This document shows positions 12,294-14,909 of a stretch of 14,909 bases of DNA, in pieces. The DNA lies in the NCBI GenBank assembly GCA_043820045.1, contig JBDREF010000122.1:1-14909 (forward strand), read 5' to 3'. Within the stretch, counting starts at the first letter, position 1. Each line of letters opens with the position of its first letter. The stretch is from JBDREF01 sp043820045. GTDB lineage: Bacteria; Planctomycetota; Phycisphaerae; Sedimentisphaerales; Anaerobacaceae. The position numbers were made by a program, and so were the translations under genes. The notes below the pieces were generated by a model. That model saw only the letters and a list, made by a program, of their open reading frames with translations. It was not told where the DNA came from and made no database searches.

Positions 12294-14909
12294 TCTCACC
12301 TGCGATGCACCGGCTTTGCACTGTTCAACCGCGCGCTTTACCTGGTAATAGTAGGTCGCATACCGGCCGTCTATAGAAAAGGTATTGCCGGTTCGCTCGA
12401 CCTGCCGATCCGTAGGCACGCCATAAACATCCACGACATTGACTGAGGCCAGCGAAGCACCCTTGAACGTGATGGTAGCCTGTACGGGTTCGAGGAGCAA
12501 CGGAGCACCGCCGGTTTCGAGCAGTTGCGTTCCGTCGTCATTGTAAACCGCGCCGAGCTGCTTGTCCTGCGCCATCGCAGTTATAAGGATATGCCCGGAC
12601 TCGATCAAGGGCCGATTGTCCAGCGGCGTAAGCAGCAAGCTTATGAAGGGCGTCGGGCCGACGCGAACGGTTACGCCCGGCAGATCGCACGTGCGGCCGC
12701 CTGCGAAGCCTATTACTCCCTGCGTCTTCTCGGAATGGACGGTGACAACTTTCGCGCCGTAGTCCCATGTGAGCTGACCGGTGTTGCTGCGAACAACCTG
12801 CGCCTGCCGGTCCCAGCAGGCGGTCAAATCGCCGCGGTACGAAGGCCCCTGGCCGTCTTCGACCTTCAGCGTGACACGACCCGCCGCCAGGGCCTCCACG
12901 GCGGTACCGCCCTGGGCCAATGAATCATTTTCATCATAACCAACCTGGCCGTACTGTTGTTCGAGCGCATCGACGCCGACAAATATCTCACCGGTTGACA
13001 GCCGACGCGCCGATACTATTTCTCCTTCGTCGAAATGGTTGTTGTAGATGGCGAAGGCCAGGGCCGGGAACTGGCCTATGTAGTGCGGAGTGCCGGTTAC
13101 ATACGATCTCATATCCGGCCAGCCGTTGCCCATGAACGAACGCGATGCGGCGAAATGATAAGAAGCATCCCAGCCCTGCAAGCCCATGCCGTAGAACGCA
13201 AACAACGGTGCAATCTCGGCCTTCCACTGGTTCGGCGGCTTCTGCGTCCATTCGGTCATGATGAAGGGCTTGTTCTCGACCTGCCAGAGACCGCTGGAGA
13301 GGATGCCGCGGCCTGGCTTGTCTAAGTGGGTGTCGTTGCTGACCGAGCCTGCTGTTATGGAGTGGCCGCCGGCGCCGCCGCCGAAGTAATTATGCCGGTC
13401 GATGGCGTCCATGGCGTCGTCGGCCCAGAGATTTGCAGCCGAGGCCGCCGGTCCGCCCGCCTTCCACGCGGTCGTCACCGTCACCGCTCTGTATCCCAGC
13501 TCACGCAGCCGCTGCTCGCGGCGTTCGTAATAGCCGCACTGAACTTCGGCCAGGAACCGAATGAAGTCACCCATACGCTTCTTTTCGCCGGTCTTGTTGA
13601 GCCGTGGGCCATCGGCTTCCATCTCCCACGCGCCGTACATTTTCATAGTGGAATTACTTACCGAGTCGCCGGACCTCATGCCCGCGCCCCAGGCGACCTT
13701 CAGGTTCCTGTCGTTGCTATAGCGGTCCTTTACCCAATCCATCCACATCCTGCCGAGAATCGCCGCGTGACGGTCGAGCTTGCCGTTGTTGTAAACGGCC
13801 AGATCGTTGAGCGGCGAGTGCCAGAAAATACAGTCCTCGTTGTGCACTTCGACAATCGCCAGGGCCGGGTCGTCCTTGTAGGCAAGCCCGGCGTATGGGT
13901 TGACGTGTTCGAGAAGTGTCCGCTCCCATTGCCACTCCGCGTCCTGCAGTTCCGTCATCATATTGACCACGCCCGAAGTGCTCTTTCCGCCGCCCCTGTC
14001 CGGCAGTTCGCTGTAAAGGTCCGAAGGATAGCTGTCGGCAGGCGTGATAACATGAGGGTAGAACAGCGACCACGTCATGTAGATGCCGTTTTCCTTGAGA
14101 ATCGAAAACCACCGATCCCATACGTCCAGCTTAGCCGGGTCGAAACGGCGGCTGCGCGGGCCAAGCTGCAATGTGCCAAGCACACCTTCCACCGGATGCT
14201 GACGAACCATGTTGATGCCGTGCTTGGCATAGAACCGAGCCTGGCGCTGTTGCGACTCGATTGTCTCGGTCATGGACGCATCGACGCCCCAGAACTTAAC
14301 GGGCGTGCCGTCTTCGAACGCGAGGTTTTTTTCCGAACGTTTCAGGAAGCCGTGCCGGCCGGCAGGCGTCTCGATCAGGCCGCTCATATCAATAATCGAA
14401 TCGCCAGAATGCTGGTCCGGCCCGGCCATGAGCATGAACCAATCGCCCGGCTCCGGCGCCGGAGATTCGGGGTCGGGTTTAATCACACCGGCGGGCGCCC
14501 ACGGGAAATTAGTGAAGGCTATAGCATCAATGCCGCCGTGGCCCTGCTCATCGGCCCCGTCGCGGTCGGAAATGCGAACCTTGAGGGTATGTGAGCCGGT
14601 CGCCAGGTCCATTGTTCCGCCGAAGGTCCACGCTATAAAGCGAATATCGACGCCGGGGTCAACCAGGTCTATCCGGTTGGTGACATACGACAGGTCGATG
14701 GCCAACCACGAGCCGTTGTCGATGCTGTAGCTGTAGTCCGCCCCGCCGTTGCTGTTGCGGAAAGGATTCAGTCGAATCCACCAGGAATAATTCCCGCCTT
14801 CGACAATCGTGAACGTGTATGCGGCCGTGCCGGAATCGTGGGAGTTGTTGCTGGTATAATGCGAGTGCCAGTCGCCATCGGAGATGCCCGGACGGCCGGG
14901 AGAAAGAAG
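12273..14909 (-). CDS. Large glycoside-hydrolase-like secreted protein, N-terminus cut by window edge
   Basis: The frame is open from the right edge to a TGA at 12273, 878 visible residues; the true start and signal peptide lie outside. Residues about 20-135 look like a carbohydrate-binding beta-sandwich (YTFTIVEGGNYSWWIRL, ATGSHTLKVRISDRDG, GGIDAIAFTNFPW). A linker of prolines leads to a barrel of GH5/GH-A type: VKFWGVDASMTETIE, YAKHGINMVRQHPVEG, then IVEVHNED with E358 as probable acid/base (codon 13836-13838) and FIMTEW with E553 as probable nucleophile (codon 13251-13253). Residues about 570-860 are further beta domains. It probably acts on a polysaccharide outside the cytoplasm; specificity cannot be read. 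The final residues (QVKRAVEQCKAGAS onward, ending LCSCFF) look like a read-through tail running into the 3' end of tatC. Confidence 0.9.
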   Translation of the reverse strand, partial: LLSPGRPGISDGDWHSHYTSNNSHDSGTAAYTFTIVEGGNYSWWIRLNPFRNSNGGADYSYSIDNGSWLAIDLSYVTNRIDLVDPGVDIRFIAWTFGGTMDLATGSHTLKVRISDRDGADEQGHGGIDAIAFTNFPWAPAGVIKPDPESPAPEPGDWFMLMAGPDQHSGDSIIDMSGLIETPAGRHGFLKRSEKNLAFEDGTPVKFWGVDASMTETIESQQRQARFYAKHGINMVRQHPVEGVLGTLQLGPRSRRFDPAKLDVWDRWFSILKENGIYMTWSLFYPHVITPADSYPSDLYSELPDRGGGKSTSGVVNMMTELQDAEWQWERTLLEHVNPYAGLAYKDDPALAIVEVHNEDCIFWHSPLNDLAVYNNGKLDRHAAILGRMWMDWVKDRYSNDRNLKVAWGAGMRSGDSVSNSTMKMYGAWEMEADGPRLNKTGEKKRMGDFIRFLAEVQCGYYERREQRLRELGYRAVTVTTAWKAGGPAASAANLWADDAMDAIDRHNYFGGGAGGHSITAGSVSNDTHLDKPGRGILSSGLWQVENKPFIMTEWTQKPPNQWKAEIAPLFAFYGMGLQGWDASYHFAASRSFMGNGWPDMRSYVTGTPHYIGQFPALAFAIYNNHFDEGEIVSARRLSTGEIFVGVDALEQQYGQVGYDENDSLAQGGTAVEALAAGRVTLKVEDGQGPSYRGDLTACWDRQAQVVRSNTGQLTWDYGAKVVTVHSEKTQGVIGFAGGRTCDLPGVTVRVGPTPFISLLLTPLDNRPLIESGHILITAMAQDKQLGAVYNDDGTQLLETGGAPLLLEPVQATITFKGASLASVNVVDVYGVPTDRQVERTGNTFSIDGRYATYYYQVKRAVEQCKAGASQVRLCSCFF

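Noticed and set aside
13326..14594. A 422-codon open frame on the plus strand
   Set aside because: It lies wholly antisense to the glycoside hydrolase gene, whose motifs are clear; composition is typical of GC-rich antisense shadow, with no recognisable domain.

Overview
The window looks like a chromosomal segment of a Gram-negative, probably Planctomycetota (Phycisphaerae-like) bacterium. Supporting signs are an LPS-heptose epimerase (hldD), a two-component TatA/TatC translocase, an adenosylcobalamin-dependent ribonucleotide reductase, lipoproteins with a histidine/glutamate/proline pentad tail, and two large secreted proteins of carbohydrate-active type. The taxonomic placement is inference from remembered protein styles, not a database result.

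Layout. (1) Positions 1-3491, minus strand: a co-directional block made of an uncharacterised 193-aa protein, an 86-aa small protein, class II ribonucleotide reductase nrdJ, and an exported DUF3616-type protein cut by the left edge. (2) Position 3685: a divergent 95-aa conserved-type hypothetical. (3) Positions 4005-6840, minus strand: hldD, a small membrane-bound hydrolase-like protein, and tyrS with its own promoter. (4) Positions 6841-7689: a mostly non-coding stretch holding a strong Rho-independent terminator, a 31-aa membrane microprotein with an excellent ribosome binding site, and a doubtful remnant ORF. (5) Positions 7690-9311, plus strand: a small pentad-repeat lipoprotein followed by a transglutaminase-like lipoprotein. 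(6) Positions 9315-10727, minus strand: an exported DUF4832-type TIM-barrel protein, divergent from tatA-tatC (10975-12293, plus), with two near-consensus sigma-70-type promoters back to back between them. (7) Positions 12273-14909, minus strand: a large glycoside-hydrolase-like protein cut by the right edge, whose 3' end overlaps tatC.

Functional themes are housekeeping (dNTP synthesis, tRNA charging, LPS heptose, Tat export) mixed with envelope and secreted proteins of probable glycan relevance. I see no CRISPR array, tRNA, rRNA, insertion sequence or defence locus. The points most worth a second look are the 31-aa microprotein/terminator unit upstream of hldD, the NrdJ protein without a recognisable C-terminal cysteine tail, TatA with a CxxC at its periplasmic N-terminus paired with a TatC carrying a large first-loop insertion, and the pentad-repeat lipoprotein beside a transglutaminase-like protein.
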